A stretch of DNA of 64,000 nucleotides from Pagrus major (lineage: Eukaryota > Chordata > Actinopteri > Spariformes > Sparidae), in the NCBI RefSeq assembly GCF_040436345.1, contig NC_133235.1, positions 17,446,660 through 17,510,659 of the forward strand, read 5' to 3'. A model generated the notes under the pieces. The model saw only the letters and a list, made by a program, of their open reading frames with translations. It was not told the origin of the DNA and did not search any database. Shown piece after piece: positions 24,835-36,918 of this stretch. Within the stretch, counting starts at the first letter, position 1. Every line of letters begins with the position of its first letter. The position numbers and the translations under genes are program-made.

Positions 24835-25457
24835 GCTTGGGTACCAAAAACAGCCATGATACAGTAAATCAGCCAAACGTTGGACGATAGCTTGTCTGGA
24901 GTGTTGGGTCATTGACCAAAGGTCTAAAGGGTCAGTTCTCAGTTCAGGGGCTCCGAGATCCAATTTACAGTATCAGAGCGAGTTCAGTAAGAGCACAGGC
25001 AGAAAGAATGAGAGGGTGACTCAGATAACAGTTTCTTAATACCTAAATCTTCTCTGAAAAAGATACAGCTCCTTTAATTTTTCAGTCACAAGTAGAACTG
25101 CAAAGATTAGTTGATTTTCTATGTCTTATATTAAAGTACTTTTTAGTTAATGAGATATTAATTGTCGAAAGCCATATGTAGTGTTTTGGAATGTTGGTTG
25201 AACAAAACATGACGCTTGATGACATAACCTCTCAGATATTGTAAATGTTTTAGCTAATGTCTGATATTTTAAAGACCAAACAATTAACCGATTAATCAAG
25301 AAAATAATCAGGAGAGCAATCAACAATGAAAATTATCATAGTCACAAATCAATTAAATTTATAATGTTATAATAAAATTATCAATGGATAGTCAGCCTCA
25401 GGAGGAAGCTGAAGAAGACACCGGTTTCTTTAAATACATTAATCACATTGTCACTTC

Positions 25458-25745
25458 AGGGCTGCAACTAATTATTTTCATTATCGATTAATCATTTATT
25501 CTATAAATGTCAAATTGATAAAAGAAATGCTCATCACAGTTTCCCAAATTGTTCATTTTGTCCAACTAGCAGACCAAAATCTCAGAGACACTTCATTTAC
25601 TGTCATAACTGACGAAGAAAAACAGCAAATCTTTCCGCTCAAGAAGCTGGAACCCTGACATTTTTCCTTGAAAAATGACTGAATCCTTGATTAATAGATT
25701 ATCAAAATAGTTGGCAATTAATTTTCAACTAATGTTGAACTAACA
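25458..25745. mobile_element. hAT-like MITE copy, decayed
   Basis: It starts agggctgcaactaattattttcattatcgattaatc, the characteristic head of a very common fish hAT-type MITE. The far end, gcaattaattttcaactaatgttg, is only a weak inverted match. A second, poorer copy may lie at about 25096-25330. Confidence 0.5.
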
Positions 25746-27282
25746 ATCCACTAATTCTTTCTTTCTTTAATGGGACCCTGAAGATGTTAATAACCTCAAA
25801 ATATTAAATAAATTAAAGGTAATAAAAGTAAAGAAACAATCATGAACATGGGCTCTGAGACGTGTCCTTCTTCGTGCCATAAGATATAATACCATCAGAT
25901 TACTATCAATCATCAAGTCCAGCTCATTTTCTCTTTCGCCAAGTCATGTTTCAGTTCTTTAAATTTCAGAATGTGTTCGACTCCAAGAAATGTGAGCTGA
26001 TCCTCCAACATCACATTGCCGCCGAACAACGTGTTACATAAATCGCAGCTGCTCGTCTCTTTAAGCCGGCCTCCATACAACCGATCACTTCTATTTTTAA
26101 TGGCTTGTACAACTGAGGTCTGGCAAATTGATCCGCGATGCACAGCCTGTCCTGAAATCGGGGGAACTACCCACTGCAGCAAGTCGGGGTGTGTAAGGTA
26201 GAGTGAGGTGGGTTATTTTAGAAACTCACCCCCCTTCTGTGCACCCCTGTGATGCTGACCAATCCTATCAGCCTCCATATATCAAAGGAGCTATCAGGCG
26301 GAGGACTGGCTGACATCCCAGGAATGGATACAGGCACCATCTCTTAACTAAATGCCAAGGGAGGAAGCAAGGGGAAAATAAATAGGCTAACCTGATATGT
26401 GTCAAGTTGGGTTTAGTTTAGATTTTGTGCATGCCTACTGACAAATTCAAAGATTATATTAGAAATGTTGTGTTTGTGGAGATGCACATGACATCTGTCA
26501 GGACAAAGGTGATGGACAAAGAAAGAGAATTAAACTGTCTGTATTTACATTACAGAGCTTTAAATTGAAGAACCAGTGGGGAAGATTCATTCATTAAAAT
26601 GGGAGTCAACCTGGACCACCGTCACATGCTTGTCGCACAGGATTAAATCTCCTGACTGGATCCATTAGCTGCAAGACAATCATTTCTCAGAAACATTACC
26701 TTCAGTGACATGCTTGCTTCTAACTTCAAGTAAATTTACACCAAAGCATTACAAGATAGAGCTAAATCAAAAATGATCAGCTCCCTGCATGTCAAGATGA
26801 GCTTTATCTACAGCATGACTTCAACTATATGAATGAAAAATTATTTTCATGGATGAATACTCAAGCCGGGAATATTGTCCGTTTTAAATTGTACATAGTT
26901 GTATATATATATATTTTTTGTGAAAGCGTTTGCACAGATATTTGATATGAATGGCATGGGTGTTGTTTGGTTTCATGGCCGTTAACTGAAAAACAATGTG
27001 CAATGATATTGTTCTTAGACCTCCAGTAGATGTTACTGATGCAAACGTGTATTACAGTTTTCCAGGGTTTGATATGCAGGTGGCATGCTTGTTTATATCC
27101 TTCCTTCTCTTTTACATTTGTTTTTGTCAGTTTTTAAGTCATTTGCCATCGTGTTTCCAAAGGTACTTTTACAAGATGGAAGTCATACATTGTTATACAA
27201 TACATTGAAATATATGTAAAGAGAGTCAGATTTATTGATAAAAGTGTTATTTATGAAAATGTGCCATTTACTGTTTGTAAAA

Positions 27283-27292
27283 AATAAATAAA
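27283..27292 (+). terminator. atcay: candidate distal poly(A) signal of atcay
   Basis: Two overlapping AATAAA hexamers lie about 2.6 kb after the stop codon. A long 3'UTR is plausible for a neuronal transcript, but nothing in the sequence proves use of this site. Confidence 0.3.
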
Positions 27293-27969
27293 TGAGTGAA
27301 CGAAACAAAAGCTTTTGTCATGATTAGTCCTCTTGTGTCCAACCTTGACTTCTGTTTCAGAACAGTCTTGCTCGATTTCATCACAGCTCGTATATTCCCA
27401 TCTCTTTTATTGAGTCTAAATGTGTTCCACTTTGATCCAGAATGTTTTTTTGACAGACAGGTCTAGATGAGTTATTAAAGGGCATATTTATAATTTATGA
27501 GAGTGTTGGCCAAGTCAGTGAATGTCCTTTATGTCACCTGACAGCCCTGTGCTGTTGTTCATAGGGGTCATTCAAACATCATGCTCCACTGAAGTGACCT
27601 TTCTTTATTTTTAAATGCCAAGTTACTGTGATCACAAGGTATTAACACAATACATAACCCACAATAAACTCCTTTCTCCTGCAGCTCCCTTGACATTTTG
27701 ACCATTATTCTTTATTCATTATTCATTATTTCAGTCATTCAAACAATTAATGATTCTTTGGTTTAGACATGAAAAGGAGGACTTAGTTCAGTGAAATGAC
27801 ATCACCTCTTATGTCTCTTGGCCTGTCCTACAACAAAATTAATGTTCCAGCATCAAAATGTTAACTATGCTCAAACTGTGTTACATTTTGGAAAATAGGC
27901 GTATTTGCTTTTTTACTAAGAGTTCAATGTGAAGATCCATACCTCTATCATATCTTTGTGATTAGTATA

Positions 27970-28056
27970 GTGCTAGAGCCTGGAGGCTATAAGCTTAGCT
28001 TAGCTTCATTTAGCTTAGCATAAAGACTGGAACTAGTGAGAAACGGCTACCTTGGT
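27970..28056. repeat. fish dispersed repeat (TTAGCTTAGC / CATAAAGACTGG)
   Basis: The string cttagcttagcttcatttagcttagcataaagactgg is the core of an abundant dispersed repeat in percomorph genomes. A related start (gcttagcttagctttcgtt) occurs near 51580. Confidence 0.6.
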
Positions 28057-29941
28057 GGGGCCAGGGGCATCAGGTTGAACTGTGAGGTACATTATGTGTA
28101 TTGGTGGGGTTTTTTTCCCATAACACCCCACCTCTCCTGGTCCCTGTCACCCACAATATCTTTTGTATTATTTACTGCAAGCGATGAAAGCATTCCAGAT
28201 GGTTTCCTGTAATATTATGTGAACTTTACTGTATTCATTTGTCTGTATTGATCTGTTTTGGCTGGAAATTTTGGATCGGATTCAGACAGCCTCTGTAGAA
28301 TAAACAAAATATCATTTGAATACAGCTTTTAACTAAAAGCAGCATCTAAAAAATGCTGATTAAAGTAGCCTACATTTCTTTTCATACTGTCATACTGTTT
28401 CACAGGGATAATGTTTTACGGTGCCATGAAGATTGTAGTTTACAATGTTGTCAGACCATTATAAAAGTCTTTTTTCACAAAAGTTTAACTATAAGACTGA
28501 TAATTTATATGCAAATTACAAATAAATAAAGAAAATCACATTGCATCATCAATCTAAAACTTAATAAATTCCTCCTTAAATGCCATGCATTAATATAGGA
28601 AATGCAATATATAAAATCCCGTCCCATAAGTGCATTATGGCCACAGATTAAGCAACCAACAAACTGGTGCATGATTTGAGTTGGTGAACTAACTAATCAC
28701 CTCCTAGCTCTGTCTCCATAGTTAACATAGTGTGGCATTGATCTTCTCATCGAATTTTAAACTCGTCCTAAAAGGCTGGAAATGTCTGGAAGTGGATAAA
28801 ATCTTGGGTGTAATCTCAATAGGTTGAATATTATAGTTAAATTGTGACACACACAAAAAGCAATGCATTACAATCATTCACCAAGCTGCTGGTCATGTAA
28901 AGGTTTGTCTGTCTTCTCACTCTAAGTAGGAAAAAGTATGTGCACCACATGCTTCACATGGTGGACCACATGGTTTGGTGCCCTACAAAATGTCTGAGCC
29001 TATATGGGACTGTTTTGTAATCCAAACCAAATACTTACAGACATGTGTTATAGTTGTCTAGAGTTCACAATCTTTAGACTACTACAACAAATCAAAGCTG
29101 CCAGTCACTTTTGATAGAAGAGGTAAAATAAATATTATCGTCACATGGTGTTGAGAGGTATCTCTTTTCCCTTGAGATAGTCATGGAGCTGCAACATGAA
29201 ACCATGTGCTCTGATAAGTGGGACTCAAAGTTCACCTCTTTCGCACTTAGATGGCCATAACTCGGGACACTGGTCACACGGCTGGCTGCCATGTACTCGA
29301 GCAGGTTGCATCAGAAATATGCGTGACGCAGCGGACAGACACACAGCAGCTGAATATAAATATAAGACTAAATATAGTGCTTCTGGTTTTCAGCCACCTG
29401 GAGCTGTCCAAGCACGGAAATTTTTCCTCTGAAAAATCAAAATAATTACATTTTTTTTCTCTGAGTTGCAATACAGATGTTTCCGTAACAGGATGTAACT
29501 TTCATAATGTGGCATGAAGTTCAGCACATTATGATTGTACAATATGCAGCACTTGCTTCCTCTCCAAACATTAACTTTTCTCAGACCAAAAGTCCCTCGT
29601 GATGAATTAAATCTGCACTTAAATCACTTGTCTTGAGTTTTATTGTAAAAGATTATTAGGTTGTCAGCAGTAACAGTCTACAGTAGGTCTTTGTTATAGA
29701 CTCCACATGTGGCTGTGACTCTTTCCAAAGAGAGAATTAATTTTGTGTTTCACAGCTTAGCCCCCTCACCATTTATCCATTATTTTCCAATAACTGCTGG
29801 GTGTGGGATTTGTCGTGCATTTGCTTGGCCAGTGTTCACTGACCCCTGACAGCAGGTGGAAAGTTTGGGATCCACTTCATGCAAATGTGACGCTCCCAAG
29901 TCCTCCTCCCGTTGGTGCTGCACCCTGTAAGGCGACATCCT

Positions 29942-30008
29942 ATTGGCTGCAGGAAAAGGGGGCTGATTGGTTTGAGAGGCTGTGACGCTGCAGCTAAATC
30001 CTTTATAT
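29942..30008 (+). promoter_or_regulatory. nmrk2: nmrk2 core promoter candidate
   Basis: Two inverted CCAAT boxes (ATTGG at 29942-29946 and 29966-29970) precede a TATA-like TTTATAT at 30002-30008, about 170 bp upstream of the start codon. Spacing suits a transcription start near 30035. Confidence 0.45.
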
Positions 30009-30178
30009 GCCCGGCAAAGAGATTGTCTATCAATGAAGTAGTAAAAGGAGGGAACATCTGAGACGGAGGAGAAGGAAAGGTTTTTTTTAAAGGAAGCCTT
30101 TGACAGACTGTTTGCTTTGGCTGGGTTCCCTTCTTTTATTTACTGAATTCCAGAGGTGACCAATACACAGACGTAAAA

Positions 30179-32273
30179 ATGAAGTTCATCATTGGCATTG
30201 GAGGGTAAGTCTCATTTTAAGTATTAAACTATTTGTCTAGAAATTGAAGTGAGGAAATCTCAGAGTGTAACTCATCTGTGTTGCATAAAATGTATTTTAA
30301 TTTCAGAGTGACCAACGGTGGGAAGACCACTTTGACAAATAGACTACTAAAGACATTACCCAACTGTTGTGTGGTGCATCAGGATGACTTTTTCAAGGTA
30401 AGTCTTCTTTTATTGTGAGTTTATTGTGGTTAATTATGTTAAGTTTAAAGCTACATTAACTATTTTAATGTATAAATATTGAGTTGAAGTAAGTATTATT
30501 TTTTATATTATTTGAAATGCTATGCTAAATTTACCCTTGAGGACATTTTGTCCAAAGAAATAATTGACCAGTCTGACCTGCAGATGTCCTGTCATCTCAG
30601 TAGCCTAGTAATACATCTGGCTGATTGTCTCCTGGACAGCCAATGAAAGGGCTGAGCGTCCCCACTCAAAGTCAGACAACAAATCATGTTGCAAATTCTG
30701 CAGCCAGCTCTTTTGACTTAAAAGAAGCCAGAAGATTTCAGATCTATCACATGCATCTTTTCGTTCTGCATTAAGGGCCAGTGAAGGTTGATTGACCAGC
30801 GATAATCGATTGCTTTTAAATTCAGCACCTCATACATGTTTTACTGCTAAAGCAAAACATCAAGGGGGTCGTTTAGGGTCGCAAAAAAAAAAATCATAAT
30901 CATAATTGCCAGATCGCAAAGACCGGTAGATTTTCTCAAAAGAAAAGAAGACCGAGACATCTTTAAAAACACTCTCCCTCTCACCAAAGTGAGGCAACGC
31001 TGACAGCATAGTGTTGAATATAAAAAAAAGAAGTATTTTAGGTTTTGCAACCGATATTTCGCAAGCGCAACATCGGAAAGAATCATTTAAACCGCTACCA
31101 AAAACATCACCGTGCGATACTTTTGGTGGAGACGAGTCCTTGACTTGTCCTGTCCAGGTGTGATCAACTCCGGCTGATTACTAGGTTGCAGCAATGTTTT
31201 ATTGGTGACTGTTATTTCAGAAACCCGATCAAATAGAAGTCGGGGAGGACGGCTTTAGACAGTGGGATGGTAAGAATGGATTTCCCGTAGGAAAACCATG
31301 CAGTAATGTACATTTTCTTTCCTGCACAATTCCTTAGTTTGGTAACCAATCACTCCTAAACTTTGTGATTTTTCTATCATCTATTCTGTGAATGCTACAG
31401 ACATTCACTAACCGTGACTAATGTGTGTTAAAGCACATTGGTGAGGAGTGTTTTTTGCATGTATGGTGAAGCCTACTCTTCGCTTTCTCTCCTTGTTCTG
31501 TATCAGTGATCTCTGCCCTGGACATGGAGGCTATGATCAACACTGTGAAGGGCTGGCAGGAGAACCCAGTCAAGTTTGCCCGCTCACACGGCGTCAGCCT
31601 GTCACCTGAAGCTGAGGAAGCCGACTCAGAGAATGGCATCCACATTCTCATCGTGGAGGGCTTCCTTATCTACAACTACAAGTGGGTCACCGCTCATCTT
31701 TCTCATTTTTCTACACAAGCTCTACAATTTAACCCACAGGCCTCTTGACCTTTAAAGTTTTCCACTAATCTGAGCCTCGCTTCCTCTCTGCAGGCCTATT
31801 ATTGACGTCTACGACAAATGTTTCTACATTTCCATTCCTTATGAGGAGTGCAAAAGGAGGAGAAGGTAACAAGCTCTCAGAGTGACTTTGACAAATTACA
31901 CTGAAGGGTTATACGAGGCATTGCAGGCTCTAATGTGACTTGACTGATTTCTGCAGTACAAGGACATACACAGTCCCTGACCCCCCAGGCCTGTTCGATG
32001 GCCACGTCTGGCCCATGTACTTGAGACACAGGAAAGAGATGGAGAACAACTGTGACAGAATAGGTAAGCCAAAGAAAATATCCACATCCATAACATCAAA
32101 AATAAAAGCAGAGTATCTCCCGCTCTCCTTTAGAAATAAAGTTATAAATGACTCTCATTTACTTCAAATGTGTCTTTTTCTGGACAGACTACCTTGACGG
32201 AATGACATCTTCGGAAGATATCTACAACAAAGTATATGAAAGCGTACAGAACTCCCTGCTGAACAACTTATAG
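30179..32273 (+). CDS. nmrk2: nicotinamide riboside kinase 2
   Basis: Seven coding exons join in frame: 30179-30204, 30307-30397, 31221-31269, 31507-31681, 31794-31865, 31957-32063, 32188-32273, giving 201 aa. The enzyme phosphorylates nicotinamide riboside to NMN in NAD+ salvage; NMRK2 is the muscle-enriched form, also called muscle integrin-binding protein. The P-loop GVTNGGKT spans residues 9-16. HQDDFFK (33-39) carries the Mg/substrate aspartates, and IVEGF holds the conserved glutamate. The lid/arginine region ECKRRRSTR and [15 protein letters not shown] follow, with YLDGM near the end. Similarity to human NMRK2 runs throughout, but the fish protein lacks the roughly 30-residue C-terminal extension, stopping after NSLLNNL. 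The stop codon abuts a splice-donor-like sequence. Confidence 0.97.
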
Positions 32274-32380
32274 GTAAATAAGAAAATAAACACTATTATC
32301 CTCTACTTTTCAGTGACAGATAAATGCTAAGCTTTTCATTCAGTGTGAGTAACTTCTCTCTTTTCTCTTTTCTCTGCAGC
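32274..32380 (+). other. nmrk2: probable 3'UTR intron of nmrk2
   Basis: The TAG stop is followed immediately by gtaaat, and a strong pyrimidine tract ending ctctgcag occurs at about 32361-32380. Removing this about 107-bp block would leave the stop intact and join it to the downstream 3'UTR. Inferred from splice signals only. Confidence 0.5.
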
Positions 32381-32653
32381 AACTTGGGGACAACATTGGA
32401 TTTGTGTATAGACTTGTAAATATCATTTTGCGTCAATGTGTAACACCGGTTCTGTACTTCGAGCCTGATTTGTAAATAGTTAATCCTGTAACTTATGAAG
32501 AACTAATGGCAGAAGCATTGTGTTTTGTATAATCCTGTGTAACTATTTTTCTAAAAGATAAGCCACCTCTGGACTGCCCAGTGTTTAACATCCGGGACGG
32601 ATCTCAACTCTGATCTTGATCTTGTTGAATGTGAAAGTATGAAATGCCAACTG

Positions 32654-32760
32654 GGAGGAAGGATTTGTGTCTCGCAACTTAATGAAACGACTGAATCCAC
32701 TTTACGTTTCCTGTCTTTTCTTCACAATCACCCATGTAGTTCCCATAAAGGTCAGAATCA
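32654..32760 (+). repeat. direct repeat, copy A (nmrk2 3'UTR)
   Basis: This part of the nmrk2 3'UTR resembles sequence 1 kb downstream (about 33660-33753). Shared segments include aggatttgtgt, gactgaatccacttta and cccatgtagttcccat, in the same order and orientation. Confidence 0.65.
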
Positions 32761-32867
32761 CAGAGCCTCATGTTTTACACAAACGTTTACGCACACTGAG
32801 GATGACTGATAACATCCTGCTGCTCTTGAATGAGACTCTTTATCACCCAGATTAGATTTAGAGCCTC

Positions 32868-32873
32868 AATAAA
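32868..32873 (+). terminator. nmrk2: poly(A) signal of nmrk2
   Basis: AATAAA about 600 bp after the stop codon, in the gene's orientation, is the first good hexamer. Confidence 0.5.
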
Positions 32874-33659
32874 AGGAGCTTGAGAGTTTTCCACTGAATA
32901 ACAATAGATGAACTATTGCAGTTTACAGGACGGAAAAAAAAAGGTCTTGTGTGAATGTATGAATATGAAAATAATGTTTGAGCATAACTTTTTTGTAAAA
33001 ACAAAACACTCGGTTGTTAATAAGTATGTTACTAAAGTATATGATACAACATTAGGTAGACAATGAGTTCAATGGGGCAGGTTTTATACTAACTCAAATG
33101 TCAAGAGGCTGTAAGAGATGGTTGTAAGGCCAGGAAAGAGCCCAATATTTCTTTATAAGTTGCATATTAAAAAAAAGATCTTTTTGGGTGTACTATGGGA
33201 ATTTTATTTATTTAATTATTGCCTCTGCGATGGAGAAGTTTTTCCCAACTGTGCCCGCGAATAACAATTTTATTAAAGCTCATATTCAGATCTTGTATGT
33301 CTCCGAAGTTCCAGCTTCTAGGGTCAGATGAGATTTCGTCTTTCCAGAGCATATGAAGTAAATCTCAATCACAGGTTCTACATCTTTGGCAACTAGGAAA
33401 GGCATTATCATTGTATTTGTCTGTGTTTAGAGATTACATGTAGTACAGTAATTTCAAGGATACTAACATCAGTGACTTGGAAGAAAATGTTAACAAACAG
33501 GCACACTTTTTGTAATGTGTGTACAAGTTGGTGTATCATTTATAAGAGATTTTTTTTATATAAAGGTGCCTTACTTTTAATCGTCTCTCTCAGTGCCTGG
33601 AACTAGATTAATAATGCCACTCCCTGCCCAAAGATGAGGCCGTATTTCTTTACAGACTG

Positions 33660-33753
33660 AGAGGTAGGATTTGTGTTTCACAACTTGACTGACTGAATCC
33701 ACTTTATGTTTCACAGGAACTTGCCCATGTAGTTCCCATTAAGGCATCTGAGC
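33660..33753 (+). repeat. direct repeat, copy B
   Basis: Diverged second copy of the nmrk2 3'UTR segment at 32654-32760, with small indels between the shared blocks. Confidence 0.65.
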
Positions 33754-34714
33754 ACTGAGTGAGGTAATATAAGTTTTTCTTCCTCCTGTTCCTGTTCTGC
33801 TTATTCAGACTGAATGAGTATTTTGGGTAAAGGTGTATCATTCTTTTTTTTTTGTACAATTGTTTAGGAAATCATACGCCGAAATGAGCTAAATAAATCA
33901 TATATGAATGAATGAATAATGAACAAGCTAAGAAATAAAGGTCATTATCACCTGGTGAGGAACATTTATCAGGATAAAGTCCACCTGCAAAGCACTAAAT
34001 GAAAATAACTGTGAAATATTTCTATAAAACTCTTAAATCCTGGTTGTTTAGTTGAAGACCTTATTTCACACTATCATGCTTCCCTGCAGTGCTAACAACT
34101 CGTGCAGTAATATGAAATAAGCTTTCTATATTCCAGCCTGTAGCTTTGCAGAATAAAGGAGCAAAATGTCTTTCTTGAGACTCAGCCAGCTTCTTTTCTT
34201 TTTTTTTATTTCAATCACTGGCATCAATTGAATGAAGACATGGTGTGAAAAAAGCTCTTCACTGAAAGATCAAATGTCCTTTCAGAAGTCCCCCACATCG
34301 TTCCAACCTCAGCCAACACTGTCTGCACAGAAATGAGGGGAAACGCTGAGCAGTAAAATTCTCACTTTTTATTGATGTTTCAATATTAAAATCGCAGTGA
34401 ATTATATGATAACCTTGAGGGTTGTATTCCCTATCTGATGATACAGCATGAACCATTAAACAAATGACTCACGTCTGACAGCAGCGATGACTCAGACATC
34501 AAAGGATTTATAGTCTGAGTATATAATATTATCTACAAGTCTTTGGTGTGTTACAGTCTTTTTTAAATCTCTATAGATCCTCACACTGCACCAGCTCTGT
34601 CCCAGGATCCAGAGCCACAGAGGGCGTGTTGGGGGGGGGGGTGTTCAGAGTCTTGTGATACGTTTCTGGGAGTCTTTACATGCCAACAGTTGGCCCGGAG
34701 CAGAGGGTGGCTGT

Positions 34715-34945
34715 TCTGTCAGTTTATATTTAGGCTAAGTGTCTGGAGAATATATTTAACGAGCGCGCAGCCAATTACTGACCTACACACCCACTCCCAG
34801 CCTGGCCTGACTCAGGGGCCTGTCCCCACATGCCAACTCCAGGGTGAGAACCTTGTGGGGTGGCATGTGGTCCGACGTCACCCGCCGCTATGGCAACCCC
34901 TAAAGGAACAGCTGGTGCGTCCATATTTGGGCGGAGAGGTAAGAG
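34715..34945. promoter_or_regulatory. candidate enhancer with CArG box
   Basis: A GC-richer island contains a perfect CArG box CCATATTTGG at 34921-34930 (SRF site), a MEF2-like TTATATTTAG near 34725, a CCAAT at about 34770 and a CRE-like GACGTCAC at about 34874. SRF plus MEF2 sites suit a muscle gene such as nmrk2. Function is inferred from motifs alone. Confidence 0.3.
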
Positions 34946-35102
34946 ATGAGTGGCTGTCACATGCTGTGTAGACCCCCCTGTTTGAGTGAGTGAGGACCCC
35001 TGAGGCATGTGAACACTTGTGGTTATGCCACTGATGAATGGCAGGAATATTTATGGCTGCCTCGTTGTGACTGAACATAATGCGAACAACTGAATTCATG
35101 CT

Positions 35103-35641
35103 GGGACAACACTTGACTTTAACATTTATCAGCAGCATATAAGCTTTTCATAAATGGTTTATAACATACTATAATGTAGTAGTAAGGGTGTATAAGAATG
35201 TTTTAAGTGTTTTTTAATGTGCAGTATTATATTTAATCCTTTATTTAAACATTTACATCTGGATCTCTTTTTCAAGAGAGACCTGTGTACAAAAAATGAA
35301 CATATATAGTTGAAGCATTAACACACAGTTAAATCACAGACATACGTACAGTCTCACAACCAAGAAAAACATTTGTAAAGTACTTATTTTTTAATGTTCC
35401 AGTGGAATAAGAGTATAAGAATGTATGGTATTTGTCAGCAATTACACTTTCTCAGATTAAGAAATATTTAATATTATTTCAGCATTGTTTTACTGTTTAT
35501 AGTCTATTCTTTGTAGACCATCGTCCACTCTCTGTATGAGCATCTGGAGGTTATAAGTGCTTACAACTACATTATTGTGTGTTATAAACCATTTATTAAA
35601 GGTTAATATTTATAATAGAGCCTCAAAGTAAAGTGTCGCCC
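35103..35641. mobile_element. MITE of the GGGTAACACTTTA-end type
   Basis: The left end GGGACAACACTTGACTTT and the inverted right end GGGCGACACTTTACTTT match. An inner inverted pair, ATAAATGGTTTATAACA..AATGTAG, lies at about 35147-35181 and 35569-35604. The unit is about 540 bp and non-coding. A target duplication was not identified. Confidence 0.6.
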
Positions 35642-35712
35642 ATTTTGGTAATAAATTTGATTTAAAGGGGCTGATTGGGTAGAAGTCACAATTTACATCT
35701 GGTGCTAATTCA

Positions 35713-36017
35713 TAGATCCCGACTGATATATTAGTCGGCCGATATTATCAGCTGATATTGGCTTATTATCTCTTTTTTCTTTCTTTCTATTATCCACTTT
35801 TTTTCTTTCTCTTTTAGATTATAATGCAGAAAAAGATGCTTGGAGTAGTTAGTAGTTATTCATTTCCTGGTGGTGGTTACTGTTTCAGTGCATTTGATCA
35901 CCACATTTGTACAAAAATATGTGTATATCAGCCAATATATCAATATCGGATTTTTTAAAATTCGTTTTAATATAATATCAGCATTGACCCAAAAACTCAA
36001 GTATCAGACGGGCTCTA
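35713..36017. mobile_element. hAT MITE with perfect 8-bp TSD
   Basis: A 305-bp unit with termini TAGATCCCGACTGATAT and, inverted, TAGAGCCCGTCTGATAC. It is flanked on both sides by ctaattca (35705-35712 and 36018-36025), an exact 8-bp duplication. The interior holds GGCCGATATTATCAGCTGATATTGGC motifs typical of a common fish hAT MITE. Confidence 0.88.
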
Positions 36018-36325
36018 CTAATTCACACCATCAACTGAGGAGAAAAGGCAGACCAGCTGCTCTCCTCTCCGCTCTCACAGCCAGTTAAACATATTTGTGT
36101 GCACTGAATGAGGGAAGTGGTCCCAACTGTGAAACACAGTTGAAGAGAGAAGCAGATACACTATTTAACGAAGACAACTAAATACAGCGTTTTTAATCTT
36201 ATTATTACAGTCCGACACATACTGAGTTTAATGCTTTTAGTGGGTTTCTTTTTATTAATTTGTTTCATACTATTTGTTTATCTGTTATTTCGTCTCACTT
36301 ACTGTTATTTAATCCATAACATTAA

Positions 36326-36652
36326 TGGGGCATTGTGTAGTTTTGGAGAAAAAATTCAAACTCTGAATTCCTCCGATATAACTGAGGTAATAATACCAGT
36401 TCAGATTTTTTATATATATATATATAACTGAATAAACAAGCTGTTCTCAGAGGACAATAAGGTCCGCAGAACACTGTTTGAAGTTAGAAAGGTGGCAGGG
36501 TCCGCCACGTATAAACAAAGTAAAACAGTATGAAATTGTGTTGTCCTTTAAGGTCAGTTTGTTTATTCAGTTTGTTTAGGCATTAAAAATCAGTCAATGA
36601 AGATTTTTCTCTTCTTATTAAAATTTCTTCCCCAAAACTACAAAGTGCACCT
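36326..36652. mobile_element. TTAA-flanked MITE
   Basis: A 327-bp unit with 21-bp inverted ends (TGGGGCATTGTGTAGTTTTGG versus AGGTGCACTTTGTAGTTTTGG, 17 of 21 identical) between TTAA at 36322-36325 and TTAA at 36653-36656. TTAA duplication points to piggyBac- or Kolobok-type mobilisation. No coding capacity. Confidence 0.7.
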
Positions 36653-36717
36653 TTAACATGGCTCTGAACTGTAGATTAAAATAAGCATTTATTTAAATCT
36701 GACTCACTGACATCACA

Positions 36718-36918
36718 TTGTAACACTTTTTAATAACCATCATTAATAGATGGTACATTTATAGTCAATTAAAATTTAGTTGGAAGTTTATTCACTGTTA
36801 ACAATGAAATGCTGTATTAACCTTTTTACACAGCTGTTTCTTGTTTATAAAGCATTTTATTGTTTGTTTTCAGTTAAATTAAACTACTAATAATGATGGT
36901 TATTATAAAGTGTTACCC
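36718..36918. mobile_element. short MITE, GGGTAACACTTTA-end type
   Basis: The inverted ends, TTGTAACACTTTTTAATAACCATCATTA and GGGTAACACTTTATAATAACCATCATTA, enclose about 200 bp. The flanks atcaca and atcacg suggest a short imperfect duplication. It shares its terminal motif with the 35103-35641 element. Confidence 0.65.

Larger units (their letters stand above)
24678..29936. other. atcay 3'UTR and intergenic region
   Basis: The 3'UTR may run to the overlapping AATAAA pair at 27283-27292. Besides the microsatellite and MITE copies listed separately, I see no exon. Open frames near 26.0 and 29.2 kb lack recognisable motifs. Confidence 0.4.
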
